Below are positions 37,450 to 50,948 of a stretch of 64,000 nt of DNA, piece after piece. This stretch comes from Byssochlamys sp. IMV 00236 (Eukaryota; Ascomycota; Eurotiomycetes; Eurotiales; Thermoascaceae), in NCBI GenBank assembly GCA_001931875.2, contig MSJH02000809.1, positions 310,001 through 374,000 on the forward strand, given 5' to 3'. Below the pieces are notes generated by a model, which was given only the letters and a program-made list of their open reading frames with translations, did not search any database and had not been told where the DNA came from. Each line of letters begins with the position of its first letter. Within the stretch, counting starts at the first letter, position 1. The position numbers were made by a program, and so were the translations under genes.

Positions 37450-38123
37450 ATTCCTGATCTTTTTTTTTTTTTTTCAGGGATTTTGGATAACTACTTAACC
37501 CTGTCCGGATAAGCAAGTTACCTAAGCCGAAAGTTTCCCGCGCATACTTAACTTTGGCGGGCTAAAAGACACGATGCTTTCCGCATAGAGTAAGTGCAGT
37601 ACATACCTACCCGTGGACATAGTTAGACTACACTAGCACTTAATTACAACAGTGTTTCTTCTGCCCTTTGAAAGATTTACTCCTTCTATTTCGCTTGTTT
37701 TAATTTATAGTCGTGTTGTTCTGGGGGGCTTAATTTCTCTTATTCTTTGCTGTTTCTTCTCTTTCTGATCTTTTTATCATCTCCCTCTTTATACCTTGCC
37801 GACCGCACGGACATAAGTACTCTTCGCAGATCTAAACTGAAGATCTCGGAATTCGGCACCTTTTCAAACATTCGTCGTCTCTGCTAAGATTGGGAGAATA
37901 GTTAATATATACCACTACTACTAAGTAGTATTGTCCGTTTTTCTCTTTTTCTTTCGTTTAACTAAAAAGATCAATTAATTAATATTCTAATGTCTTTTCT
38001 CTCCCCGTTAACTATATTGCTAGCGCCCTAAGATCCCGTTAATCATTGAGCGCTAGCGAAATGTTTCAATATACTAGGTACAAAAATTTTTTGTTTTTTC
38101 TCCACTTTTTTCTAACCTCTCTG

Positions 38124-38196
38124 ATTGGTCAAATCATTTTCACCCGCACGTGACCTTTGATTTGATTGGTCCATTTCAAAAGCGACCGCATGTGAC
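38124..38196 (+). promoter_or_regulatory. Duplicated ATTGG + CAYGTGAC module
   Basis: ATTGG at 38124-38128 is followed 23 bp on by CACGTGAC (38147-38154). The same arrangement recurs with ATTGG at 38165-38169 and CATGTGAC at 38189-38196. ATTGG is the reverse of CCAAT, bound by the Hap/CBC complex in fungi, and CACGTG is an E-box for bHLH factors. The regular spacing suggests a real regulatory module or a local duplication, though no adjacent gene is identified. Confidence 0.35.
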
Positions 38197-40374
38197 TTTG
38201 AATTGCTGGGTGTTACCGCCTTCTTATTCAGGTAATTAAAACAACTCCTCTTAACCTCCTATACAGGTTCGCGTCTATATTAATTAATTTACACCCTTTA
38301 CAGTCCTTACCCCTGCTTTCTTTTGCCTATTAAAGCTCGCTTTTAAAGCATTTTCTTCTATCTAAATACTAGCTTCTTATTGGTCCATCTGAAATATCAA
38401 TTATATCAGCTAAATCCCTCCTATCTATCCCCCTTCTGCCTACCTACCTATCCTATATAGACTTTGGCTTCTTATACTATCTAGCAATTATTAGCTAGCT
38501 TCATCCATTAGGTAGTTCTTTATAATATTTATCATCCACAGTTACTACACTAAAAGAACCTAACAAATTACCTGATTAAGCAATCAACCTATCTGCCAGG
38601 CTTTACCAGCGCGCCAGCGCGTCAGCGCCAGCAGCCAGCTTAGTCAGAGCAGCCAGCTTGGTCACTACGCTCAATGATTATTTGCTACGGCCCCTCCTAG
38701 CCGTAGCGCTCCTAGTAGAGATTCAGGGAAGTAGAAATACTACCGTAACTGAATTACTAGATTCTTGAGTGAGTAAGTATTATAGATCAAAAGGTCATTG
38801 CCGGATAAATAATAAAGTAAGATAAATCGATTCAAACGTAGGATAAACGATTTCTGTAGCTGTTTAGCTCACCTAGTCTACAATATATAAGTATCCGGCA
38901 CTTCTAATAAATAACTTTCCTCAACGCTATTATTTCATCGTCTGAGGTAACTAATTATCAACTTAAGTAGTTCGTTATTTAAACTACTCCTCTTCCCAGG
39001 ACCTCAGAGTAATAGTATACTAGAACAAGCATCTATTTACCACAACGCACGTGAGAAAGAAGGGGTAAAGACTGTAGTTATTTAAAGGAGACTGAGAAAC
39101 ATTTGCTTTGAGGAAGTCAAGGCACACTCACTCACTCACTCATTCAGTTCAGTTCAGTTTATTCAGTTCTAGTATGGAGTAGTTAACGAAATCCACAACG
39201 TCCTTCAGCTATTGATCAGTAGTACATGTCAAATATGCCACGTTGCAGGCAAAGCCCTTTCCTCAATCGAGCTCGACCTTGAGCTCCGAAACCGAACGGT
39301 AAGTTACTTCTCGATATCTGCATGCTCTAAGTAGGACTCTATGCTGAGTCTCATGATAATATAATTTGACACAATTGATATTTATTATAATAGTTAGCTA
39401 TATATTATTGCAAATTATATAGGTAATACTTAACCAGCGGGAGCTATTATTCAAAATCCGATCACGGAAATTACCTATATTAAATTGACTCTAGTTAGGA
39501 CGGGGATGCTGCGCGATTATTCTGTGCGGAGTTAACTTCGGGATTAAGAAAAAAAAAAAAGGAGATATAAAGTTTCCTTCTGAGGAATAACCTGTGTTGC
39601 ATGAGCAGTAATAATCGCAGTGCGGGGTTCTTTCACTTTCCTGTCTTGATGGAGGAGCAAGAATTGAGGTTTGTGGTCTTCGAGGACGTTGGGCACTTCA
39701 AAAAGAAGGAGGAGGAGGGATGGCGAAGCAAAAGCGCGCATGAGAACGCTATACATTATCGTACTTAACCAAAGAAACGGTCGAGGCGAATGACGAGGTC
39801 TCAGTACGGTGTGGATCCAACCTACAGTATTTAATTACTGCTGATAAAATCATGTCTTTCGCAGTCGGACTTGACCTTGGCTATGTGTTTTGGTTCGAGT
39901 CTGTCATACTTCTTCGAGAGACCCCAACGCATCCAAGCGAACCTGTATGGAAAGTCTTAGGCGATTGTTCGTACTGCTCATTATCTCTCCAGGTGCAGAC
40001 GCACGTTGTACTGCTGCGTGTAGGTTCTATGTAGCACCGGGAAGGACCAATTCAGCAAGTTCTACCGTGATGGATAAATAGTCACATCTCTGATTTTCAA
40101 GTAGTTTTTCATTGACAATATGTAAAACCACTTGGGAACTCGATCCACTCGCATATCATGTCATACAAAGAAGTAATGTAACAATAAGAATTTCAAAGCT
40201 ACTGCCCCGAAATAAAATGGGTTCGTTCACTGGGTATTGTACCGGACAACGCCAACCAGCACCGAACCGAGATGCTCCATGATTTACATAGAATCTCAAC
40301 GCCTAACCATGTACCCGGCGCGAGCGAAAAAAGAAATGACTGCGTCGGAATTCACTAGCAACAGAATGGAGACC

Positions 40375-42200
40375 TCAGTGGCCCTGGCTCTTGCTCTGGT
40401 TATGGTCATCCACCTTGGCCGTGAGAGAGCGCAAGTTGTAGAAAAGAAGATACGCGTCTGCGTTCAGCACGTCTGCTTCCCCTGCGGGAGTTACCTGATC
40501 GTCGTTGAAAAGCATCCACTGAGACTAGTTAGGTAACTGAAACGAGGTACATATAGGCTACGGGTGATATCCTACCTGTTCGCCTTGTCGACAATATGCG
40601 TAGTAATGTCCCGTGTCGAGTTGGCCCTTGTGGATAACAGCGGTGGACAGGTCATACATGTATTTTGACTTGGGCACCTTTTGCGAGTTTGGCTTGGTCG
40701 TGTAAGGAAGCATGTTGATGGATAGCGGGAAGTTCACCCTGCCCTCAAGTTTCTCCGAAACAGCCTCTGAATGTCCAAAGCGCTGGTTTTTTATGTCAGT
40801 TAAAGCCACCCAAATCACCACTATAACAGAAGTCGACGAACCTTCAGCTGCATACACAAAATCGCTGGCAGCTTCTTGATCCTCAGCTGCTTAGTCGCTT
40901 TTTGACCTGCCCCACCACATTCACTGCAGTTGTACATTCCTGCCGATAGCCTCTCTGGAGAAGTAAATCTTTCCAGACAGCCGTGCAATGTTGGCGTAGA
41001 CGGAGTATCCTGCCCACCCAGTGCGTGCTTCTTCGCTCGCGTCTGCACATCAAGACTGAGGTCCATGATGGGGTCTTCAGTGCGAGTAACATTGCCGCAG
41101 TTGTCACAGGTGACGGTGCTCCGAAGTTTCCCATAGAAAGCTTTGTGGAAGAAGCATGGACAATCTTCATTCATGCCGTCGGCGTGTCCCTCAGCAGTAG
41201 CATGCAGCCTGTCGACGAGAAACTGATAGAACTCGTGGGCATCTTGTTGCCGGTAGCCTTGTAAAGACTGCCCATGGACATCGTCAACTCACTCGCTCAG
41301 ATATACCAATTGAAACAACGTGACTTACCACACTAGTGTTCCATAAGGCGTACATCAGCTGGACTGCCGTGAATGCCTCGTTCTTCTCGGTATTGTTAGC
41401 ATCGGCAAAAGCGTCAGCCAGCGGACATGCCATGCAACGAGGCCACAGGCATTCATGCCCTTGATGGCCATTGCCAAGGAAATACGTGTTTAGTATTGGG
41501 TCATGAAGAAGGGCCTGCAAGATGACGTTCATATAACACGATTGACCAAGGTTATATATACCCCTGGCGCCTTCCCTGCCACAGGGTCGTTTGTTCGCGT
41601 TAGCTCTAACGTAGACTTGATCGGCGGAACTGTCGCTGAATTTCCGCTTTTTCGAAGCTGTACGAAGTTAGATGTGTAAATAAAATAGCGCTCAACACAA
41701 CACGTACCTTTGAGAGGGCAACCCATCGCGAGCAAGCGTTCCAGGCCTCCGTCATAGACGAGATCATCGCATCCCTGACAGAAGAGATTGCAGTTTCTCG
41801 ATTCCAAATCTACCAACTGTCAGCAGTTATCGTGCAACGAGACACGATTCGACTTACAGAATTTATGACCTGTCTTCTCAGAGTGGGCGTGCCTGCCGCC
41901 GTTGTCACAGGTTTCCGAACAGGTCAGACAATGATATGTCGGTCTGAGAGAAAAAATAGTCTTGGGAGTAGATGCTTTGTGGGCAGAAGCACTCTTCTTT
42001 CGCCCTTCAATAGCAGCGTGAGACTTGGCGAATGATTCTCGGAACTGCGCAGCAGTGCTTTCATCCTTCCCAAGGACAGCCGCTAGATGTTCTGTTACGG
42101 AGTCAATAAAACTAGTCTAGTCTCCAGCCAAAGATGAATTGCACTTACCACAGCCATATTCCGCCTCTGACTTGACAAACACTCTAGTGGTAGTCGCCAT
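40375..42200 (-). CDS. ubp8: Ubiquitin carboxyl-terminal hydrolase of the SAGA module (Ubp8 type)
   Basis: Removes ubiquitin from histone H2B as part of the SAGA deubiquitinase module. The N-terminal ZnF-UBP domain spans the early exons (LRPTYHCLTCSETCDNGGRH, CNLFCQGCDDLVYD). The USP domain has the Cys box NLGQSCYMNVILQAL, the Cys-rich insertion HECLWPRCMACPLAD, the QQDAHEFYQFLVDRLH block, a CDNCG/CSECGG zinc ribbon and the His box LDTGHYYAYCR, then WMLFNDD near the end. The Cys box has Gln-Ser where most USPs have Asn-Thr; the nucleophile Cys is present. Start ATG at 42200, about eight exons, about 470 residues. Confidence 0.9.
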
Positions 42201-42666
42201 TTCGTATGAGTGTATAGGATGCAATTGCGTGTACACGAGAACAGAAAAAATTGTCCGCAACACCGACAGAGGAGAGCGATGGCTCAGAGACGAAACAGGA
42301 TATTAGATGATCCGATCGAGATGTTCTCGCACGCAATAGTACTAGGTAGATAGGCCTCAATCACCGCTAACCGAGTTCTTCTGAATCCGGTAAGAGAATG
42401 GGCTTGGGCAAAAAAGATAGGATGGATGAGGATATTAGAGCCACGGATTCCGCACAGCAGACTCAGGACTTCAGGACATGGAGATCAAGAACGAGAAACA
42501 CGGAGATGCTGAAGAACCAGATACCAACGGGCTTTGATATTGGCAGTTCTCCACCGGACGGACAATCAAGCGCTAGCGGCTTTCACTATCAATAGCGGAC
42601 AATAGGCACAGCTGAAGGACCAACACAGGACTAGGAGAAGACACGGTGACATGAGACAATGCAGAA

Positions 42667-42888
42667 TCAAGACAATGCCATGGGATTGGTCTTGAAGTGA
42701 ATGGACCTGGGTGTGCTGGCGGGCGATGCGTTGGAGGCAAAGACGAAGGAAGAATCTCTGTTCGGCTCAGGGTCTGGCGCGTGTGTCGGCTGAGGCGGTA
42801 AAGGCAGCCTGTCAGAATCCCGGAGGCGGCGTGGCAAGTCGACGAATCGCGACAACCCTGATCTTCGCGCCAGAGATGCTCGACACAT
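42667..42888 (-). CDS. Possible small Pro/Ser-rich protein
   Basis: A 73-codon open frame with composition that looks coding (PPQPTHAPDPEPNRDSS, then SNASPASTPRSIHFKTNPM). No family or splice support is recognised. It lies between UBP8 and DAM1 and could be a short gene, a C-terminal exon or chance. Confidence 0.25.
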   Translation of the reverse strand: MCRASLARRSGLSRFVDLPRRLRDSDRLPLPPQPTHAPDPEPNRDSSFVFASNASPASTPRSIHFKTNPMALS

Positions 42889-43459
42889 TTTAAGATCTAG
42901 TAGTTAAAGTACGCTTGGCTGCGTTTTACTGGTTTCTAGTGCATATCTAGCGCTTGCAAAATCTAACCTAGCAGGCGTGGAATTGACACTCCAGTTTGAG
43001 AGACCAAGGATGGATATGGGGTATCTACTTAGGTAGCTAGCTAGCTGCGCGTGAGGACTCCCTGCGAAACGGGGTCCCAGTCCACCATTAAATTTATGGG
43101 ATGTGTAGTATGGGAAATAATCACTACAGAGTCGCCGACTCAAAAAGTTCGCACAGTGAACAGGTTCTTATCAGGTCTGTTGTGGGCCGCTAGCCAGTTG
43201 ACGCCGCGTCCGGTAGTTAGTGGTAATGTTCCGGGTACTAGCAACGGGCATTGGGCCATCATTGGAACATTGCGCCTTTGCGTCCAGTAACTTGCGTGTC
43301 TCGTGGACTGGGGTCTACTCTAAAATCCCGAGTGAGGTCATCCATCGCGCCAATTTGAGATCTGGCGGCAGATTCCCGGGGAAGATTGGATGTCATAATC
43401 GTCGGCATCGCGTCGCCAGTGGAAGTCCATCAATGCCGGGTTCACGTGTAGACTAAGTC

Positions 43460-44271
43460 TCAACGCACTCCTCTGCCCCGAGGCAACGCGCTTGGGCGAG
43501 CTGCTCTTCCGCTACCCCTCCTTGTGCCTCTTGTCGAATAGCGGTCGCCAATTGAGCCTCGAGTGGAGGAACCCCGGGAGGAGGTCCGCGAAGGTTTGGG
43601 AGTGGCTTTCGAAGATATTGTGGGCGGTGGATTCTCAATGAAGGTCGTGTCGGTGGTCCTGGAGGGAATCGAGATCAGTCAATGGGACCGCTAGGAACAA
43701 TGTAGTTCGACGAAAACCAAGTTGGCCACTCACAAGAAGGTGGTCTCTTCATTTGCAGAGCGATATTGATCTGCTCCAAGGTCTGACACGAACCAGATTA
43801 GCTGGGAACAGAGAAACTACGGAACCACACAACACACCCTCCTGGGTTTCCGCCTGTTTGGCCCTGCGGAAGGACTCTGAAATAGGAGCCTATCTCATAT
43901 CAATACCGTGCTCATGGCTGTCTCCTCTCGTAGCCCTGCGATGGCAGCCATACCTCGGGAAAGTCGACACAGAAAGCATTCATGTTCAAGCCGTATAGGA
44001 AGCTGGCGAAACTCTCACTGAACCGGGTCAGACTCTCGTGCATTAGCTGCAGATGCATAAAGTTCGCCTCCAGATCGGCCATCGAGTCTGCCAATTCCGC
44101 GAATTGTGGCTCCAGGGCGTTGATTGCAGGCTGCGAATACCCCGCACTATTTATACTTGCGCCATAACCATGGGCGTCCCGAAAGGATGATCGCGAGCTC
44201 GGGCGCAAAGGCGTTACCGGGCGGGAGGGAGGCCTCGAGCGCGACGCAGATCTGGGGGCGGAGTCTTCCAT
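43460..44271 (-). CDS. dam1: DASH/Dam1 complex subunit DAM1
   Basis: Outer-kinetochore subunit that couples chromosomes to spindle microtubules. Exon 1 (from 44271) carries a Ser/Arg/Pro-rich N-terminus and the diagnostic core QFAELADSMADLEANFMHLQ, RFSESFASFLYGLNMNAFCVDFPE. A second exon continues APISESFRRAKQ and later exons give TTDTTFIENPPP and a basic, Gly/Arg/Ser-rich tail ending GRGVR. The frame that works through the middle exons is the one leading into ENPPP; a competing frame meets a stop. Start and core are secure; the small middle exon boundaries are less so. Confidence 0.88.
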
Positions 44272-44688
44272 GGTCGTGTGCGCTCAGTGGCGCGGGGAGG
44301 AGGAGAGGTGGGAGAGGAAAAGAGGAAGAGATAGAGAGGAAGAAGTTGATACTGTAGAAGGTGTAGATAGATATGGTAGAGTAGACGATCGTTTGTTGAC
44401 CCGCCACACGGGCTGTTGATGATCCGGGCCCAAGTGGGTGTGACGGAAGAGGCCGGCTTCCTCTACTACTGTACTTGCAACCGCCAACTTTCTCGATATA
44501 AACCCAGACATCTTTATCTTCATTCCTTATTATTCCTCCCCGCAATATCCCTCCCCCGCAATCTGGTGAGCGGCAGGGTCCTCGTGCAGATCGTTCTGAT
44601 AGCGGACAATATCAGGGTAAAACTAAACGACGTGACCGCGTTCATCCATCCTGGAGCAGCAGTCGGGCTGCTTCTCTCTCGGTAGCAC

Positions 44689-46697
<2,009 letters not shown>

Positions 46698-48074
46698 ACT
46701 GTTGGAATTGATCAGAGCATCAGCTAGGTCTGATATCGGCGGTTTCTGTTTCTCTGGAGTTCAAACATATTATCACTGGACTATGACATGTGTCTTTTTG
46801 GGTCTGGTTTGTATACGCGCTTCCTTGGCCGCTTGAATGAATTGTGTACGGTACACGGTTTCTGAACTTTTTTTGGTGTGGTGCTGAGGGTGCCATATTT
46901 GTGCTTGTTTTATTTGTACTATTGTCTCGCATTATTAGACGTCATATATATCCGTCTTCTATTTTTCCAGTTTTTTTCCACGCTTTCTTGCCTCGTTACT
47001 GTTTATCTCACTTTTCTATTTAGATGAATTGTTGAATGTAATGCCAGATAAAGATCCGCGAGGAAGAGATGTATGCACTACCTCGGCTAACTATATTCGG
47101 AAATAGTAAGATAAGATATACACAATTAAAAAATGAACGGATCCAACTTGTACAATATCTATAGGTCACTAGGGATATGACCTAAGGCAGATTCTTTATT
47201 CCTAGCTTAAGAAACGGCTCAATGAATATATGGAGAAAAAACGAATTTACTTCTGTTATCCTTCTCATTTCCTATGTTGATTGGCATGAATTTTAGAATT
47301 CTGTCTACATTGTTAATGTGGTAAGTACAGACCCATTGTCTTCCGATAAACTGAAGAGATGCTTCATCTCCTGCCTAACCATCGCTAGTGTCTTTCGGTT
47401 GACAGCTTTTAGGACTCCTCTCGCTTTATTGACTCCTGTTCCGTCTCTTACTTCAGTATATGAAGAAGAGGGTATGTCTCTGCAGAATTTCCGAACGCAA
47501 CACGGTTCCCGGTGAGCCTCATCTCGAGGAGATCGTTCATCGTGTACCCGCTCATTGCCATCGCCTCATCTTACCCCGATGGCTTTCGATAGCAAGCGTA
47601 CGTGAGGCTCACATATCGTTCTGACCTTCTTTGGCTCTAGCCAGTGCAAAACTTCCTCAACCCTTTTCTCTGTCATTCCCAGCTCACTGATCCAGGACCA
47701 TTTCTTCGAATACTTGTCTTTGCAAAGACAATTGTTGAGGTTTGCATCTATTCGAGTTCCATGCTCGAACCACCTCCAGTAACGGACGTGGCCTTCCGTC
47801 AAGAGTTCAGGAAACCGTTAAACTGAATCTGAAAAGAAGTAATAGGAGTGACAGGGAGAGAAGAATATATGGGCGAGAGTTTCGCTAGGAAATTGGACTT
47901 ATACTTGATAATAAACACCTTAACGCTTGACCTCAGCTTGAGAGGGGAAGGGGCGTTTGAGCCCGTCAAAGCGAAAAAAAAAACGTAACACTTCCTTTCT
48001 GGATTTGATCATCAGATCATATATAGAGAAAAACCCGAAGGTTTAATGATCCACTGATGATGATATTAGAATCC
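46698..48074. other. Intergenic region with one unassigned open frame
   Basis: The 3' flanks of the CRAL-TRIO and PD-(D/E)XK-like genes. A 78-codon minus-strand open frame at 47566-47802 is rich in Trp, Lys and Cys (RYWRWFEHGTR, KKWSWISELGM). It has the look of a protein fragment but no family I recognise. Confidence 0.4.
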
Positions 48075-49278
48075 TTATCCACTCATTATCTTATCTTCAT
48101 TACTGCTGCCAATACGCAGTCTCCAGTACTGTCGTCCAGTCGATGCGTTATCGACAGTTCTCTTGATCTTCTTTGCTGAATATATAGGTGATGAAAGTGC
48201 GCTTGCACTCTGTGTGATTAGTACCAAGTGCGTCCAGATTATATTGCTTGCCTTGCTACCCCAATTCCATCCATGGGTGCTTGACCACTTTGAGTACTAT
48301 GAACTGTCAGTATAGATAACTAGATCAGTAGAGATTCTTACCCTAGCTTCGTTGTCAATGCGCAGAAAGGTAAAATCATCACCATCAGAGACACAGCCAT
48401 AGACTACTGCGTTTATCCTGCCTTCTTGCTTCCGAATGTGATGCACCATGCCTGTGTAGTATAATTAGGACACTCGTCCAACTTGTAGAAACAAGAATTA
48501 AGAGAAAAAAGAAAAAAATCAGAAAGCAAAAGGAGAAAAGGCCAAAGGAGGAAGGCCCTGACTTACCCATATAGGCAAGACACTGAGGAACTCCACCGGA
48601 CACACCGGCCTCGTCCTTGGCCTCGCAAATAACAGTGTTCGTCGACATGCCCTTGTTGTCGTACCAAATGGAATAGTCGGATTTGCCGCTCGAAATACGG
48701 TCGTCGCCATTGTACTTCACCCTAAGCTCTAGGTGAGATTCCGCAATAAGGGTAACACATCTTTCTTTCTTCTGCTGTTGTTCCATCCGGATGCACGTCT
48801 GGAGGATAACATTCAAAATCCAACGGCACGTTGCCTCATTAATCGGATCTCCGCGTAGTACTTCTCTGATATCACGAAGACGATCACCTTGGAACATCAG
48901 CACATCTATACGGCATGACAACATGAAAGGTATAAACCTACGAACGATTGTAGGAACGGGAATGATGTCCTCTTCATTAAGAGACCAAATTTCTCGAGCA
49001 CGGTCATCCTGAGACAGCCCTAGCAAATCCCTAACCTCGTGCTCTTTCAGACTGCTGGCTTCAAGCGATGGCGGCACCTTGTTCGTCTGCTGTAATGCCT
49101 CTTCCACCTTTTCAGCTGCTTGTGATTTCTCAACGAGGATCTCTTTTAACAAGTGCAGGATGGTCCTGACCCGTTTAAGGCAAGGGGATGTGGGCATGAT
49201 GACGACCTTGATAAAGTACACAGAGTTTGATAAAGGAAGCAATGCCTTAATCAACTTGGATAGTCCGTGAACTTCCAA
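48075..49278 (-). CDS. Fungal hypothetical protein with a PD-(D/E)XK nuclease-like motif
   Basis: Exons 49278-48567, 48451-48342 and 48296-48075 join in frame to 347 residues. The central part reads AESHLELRVKYNG, SDYSIWYDNKG, VICEAKDEAG, i.e. Glu...Asp...Glu-X-Lys, the layout of the PD-(D/E)XK nuclease fold. It continues with PQCLAYMGMVHHIRKQEGRINAVVYGCVSDGDDFTFLRID. Similar orphan proteins are abundant in fungi and usually annotated as hypothetical. The N-terminal third is helical and charged. An ATG at 49197 (MPTSPCLKR) is an alternative start. Nuclease activity is inference from motif spacing only. Confidence 0.7.
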
Positions 49279-49360
49279 TGGTCCTAAGAAGCTGAATTCC
49301 TATCCTCTGGTCAGAGGAGTAACTAAATACACTAATTACTGAGGCGGTAAAGTGTTAAAC

Positions 49361-49404
49361 ACCTACCTAGGTACCTTGGGTAGGTAGGTAGGTAGGTACC
49401 TAGG
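49361..49404. repeat. CCTA/TAGG inverted tandem repeat
   Basis: ACCTACCTAGGTACC followed by five copies of TAGG and GTACCTAGG. The two strands are nearly self-complementary, so a hairpin could form. It lies just upstream of the PD-(D/E)XK-like gene. Confidence 0.7.
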
Positions 49405-50088
49405 CATGGGATCCTGTTGGAGCCTGCCTACAGGCAGACCTCCTGTCGGGTTTCTCCCACGCCTTCGAGCTCCACCCACAGAGATAAATGGGCTGAGCTA
49501 GTTGCTGGAGAATTAAAGCTCAGAAAAGGAAATTTAAGTAGTGGATCCTCTACCCAATTCCACGTTGCCTGATCTAAGCTTCACTATGATGTACGGTGAT
49601 GCCAAGAAGGTCTCGATGAATATAGAAAATACTAGGAGACCGGGATTCGAATCCATTCACCGACTCGAGATTGTATACCAATTTGACTTTTATTCACATA
49701 GCCCCCCTTATGGACCTTTCCTTCTCTTATCTAGCCTCCAGGCTCCCACCAGCACTAAGCTTAACCTATATATCGGAGCAGAGCTTAACCCAGACTTGCT
49801 TTCCAAGGTTGCATGCAGTCTATATACGTAATACCATAGCTTACCTCCCTATACCCCATGGGAGCTCGACCAGGGATTGGAATTCCTTGGATCAGGGATA
49901 TCTCAAGCATCGATGATGATACGAAGCGGTACGAACATTTTGAATATATTTACCAGTTGCTATTCCTCCCAAGTTAGTTTGATCCCTTTCATTGTCGATG
50001 GGGTATCTCCTGATAGTCATATACAGTGAGGAATATTCTTAGAAAGTTATTTATTCCCGAATCTCCCGTCCAGCTATATCAAGAATAG

Positions 50089-50882
50089 GCTGAGAAAATC
50101 GCCTCCGATCTATGTTCTCCCGCCAAGCGAGAACGGGAGACACGCGAGAATACACTGAAGAGAGACGGTAAACGATGTGTGATCACCAAGAGAATGCTAA
50201 GAAAGGACTGGAAAGATGCTGGTAAACCTAGCGGGGAAACGCCCTCGAATCTAGAAGTGGCCCATATCATTCCTTTTGTTTACGGGTCCCACAAAAATCA
50301 AAACGTATATATCTATTTTGGGATTTTGGATCAGTTTACTGTGCTGATATATCTTATAGCCTTCGGACAAGTATGCCACACGGCGATGGACCTGCCTATA
50401 TCATTACTTCCCAGTACTCCACGGGAAGATTTATGCCGAGAAAATAAACGACCCGTTGAACACTATCACCTTGGCAAGCTACATTCATAAGGAGTTCGGA
50501 GAATTCAACATCGCGCTGAGGCCTACGGTACGTATAAATATTAGAGATCCATATTTATTCGCCTACATATATAGATACTAATAAGATTCAGTTATTCCAG
50601 GGATTTCCAAATGAATATGAAGTGAATGTCTATGATGGCTTCGATGATGTCTTCTCACCTCTGTTGCCGAAGGATAGATTACTACGGCTCAGTGTCAGTC
50701 CAGGAAACGAGGATATCAAGCTTCCCGATCCCGACTTTCTGGACACGCACTACAGGCTTGCGGAGATATTCCATGCCAGTGGAATGGACGAAGAGATCGA
50801 TCGTCATATCCAAGATTTTAAAGATCTCATCTGCTTGGCTGAGGACGGGTCTACAAATATAAACCAGCTTCTTACCATCTGA
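50089..50882 (+). pseudogene. HNH endonuclease-domain gene with uncertain or broken 5' end
   Basis: Three coding blocks join in frame: 50089-50277, 50360-50527 and 50601-50882. The first carries LKRDGKRCVITKR and LEVAHIIPF, the Cys and His-Ile-Ile-Pro-Phe of the fungal HNH_2 family. The second carries DPLNTITLASYIHKEFGEFNIAL, the Asn and His of the finger. The third continues to a normal stop. Upstream, the same frame reads family-like PESPVQLYQE and then TAG at 50086-50088. Either this is a nonsense mutation or the TAG is a splice acceptor for an upstream exon that I cannot place. A further in-frame TAG lies about 85 bp upstream. Such genes are common orphans near fungal repeats. Confidence 0.6.
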
Positions 50883-50948
50883 CTTGCCACTACTATATCC
50901 TCCTGAACAGAAGTAAATTCACACGCCTTCATTTACAAAATAAATAAT

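Larger units (their letters stand above)
33368..40374. other. Gene-poor region of about 7 kb
   Basis: No gene can be supported between the Ytp1-like start and the UBP8 stop. GC content drops toward 37.5-39.5 kb. Items inside: an assembly gap in a T-run (33952-33971), a tRNA-end hairpin (37384-37449), a duplicated ATTGG/CAYGTGAC module (38124-38196), repeated CAGCCAGCTT units near 38631-38663, and one isolated exon-like block (39250-39299). A minus-strand open frame at 34340-34573 meets a perfect GTAAGT donor but has no recognisable product. Confidence 0.5.

Noticed and set aside
42398..42595. 65-codon plus-strand open frame upstream of UBP8
   Set aside because: It lies in the UBP8 promoter region, has low-complexity polar content and no supporting features.
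47566..47802. 78-codon minus-strand open frame rich in Trp and Lys
   Set aside because: No splice sites, family or neighbouring exons to support it; kept only as a note within the intergenic entry.
49575..49665. tRNA-like element with palindromic GGATTCGAATCC and 6-bp CGGTGA/TCACCG pairing
   Set aside because: A T-stem does not form around the loop, box A is poor and the anticodon arm is absent; probably coincidence or an old relic.
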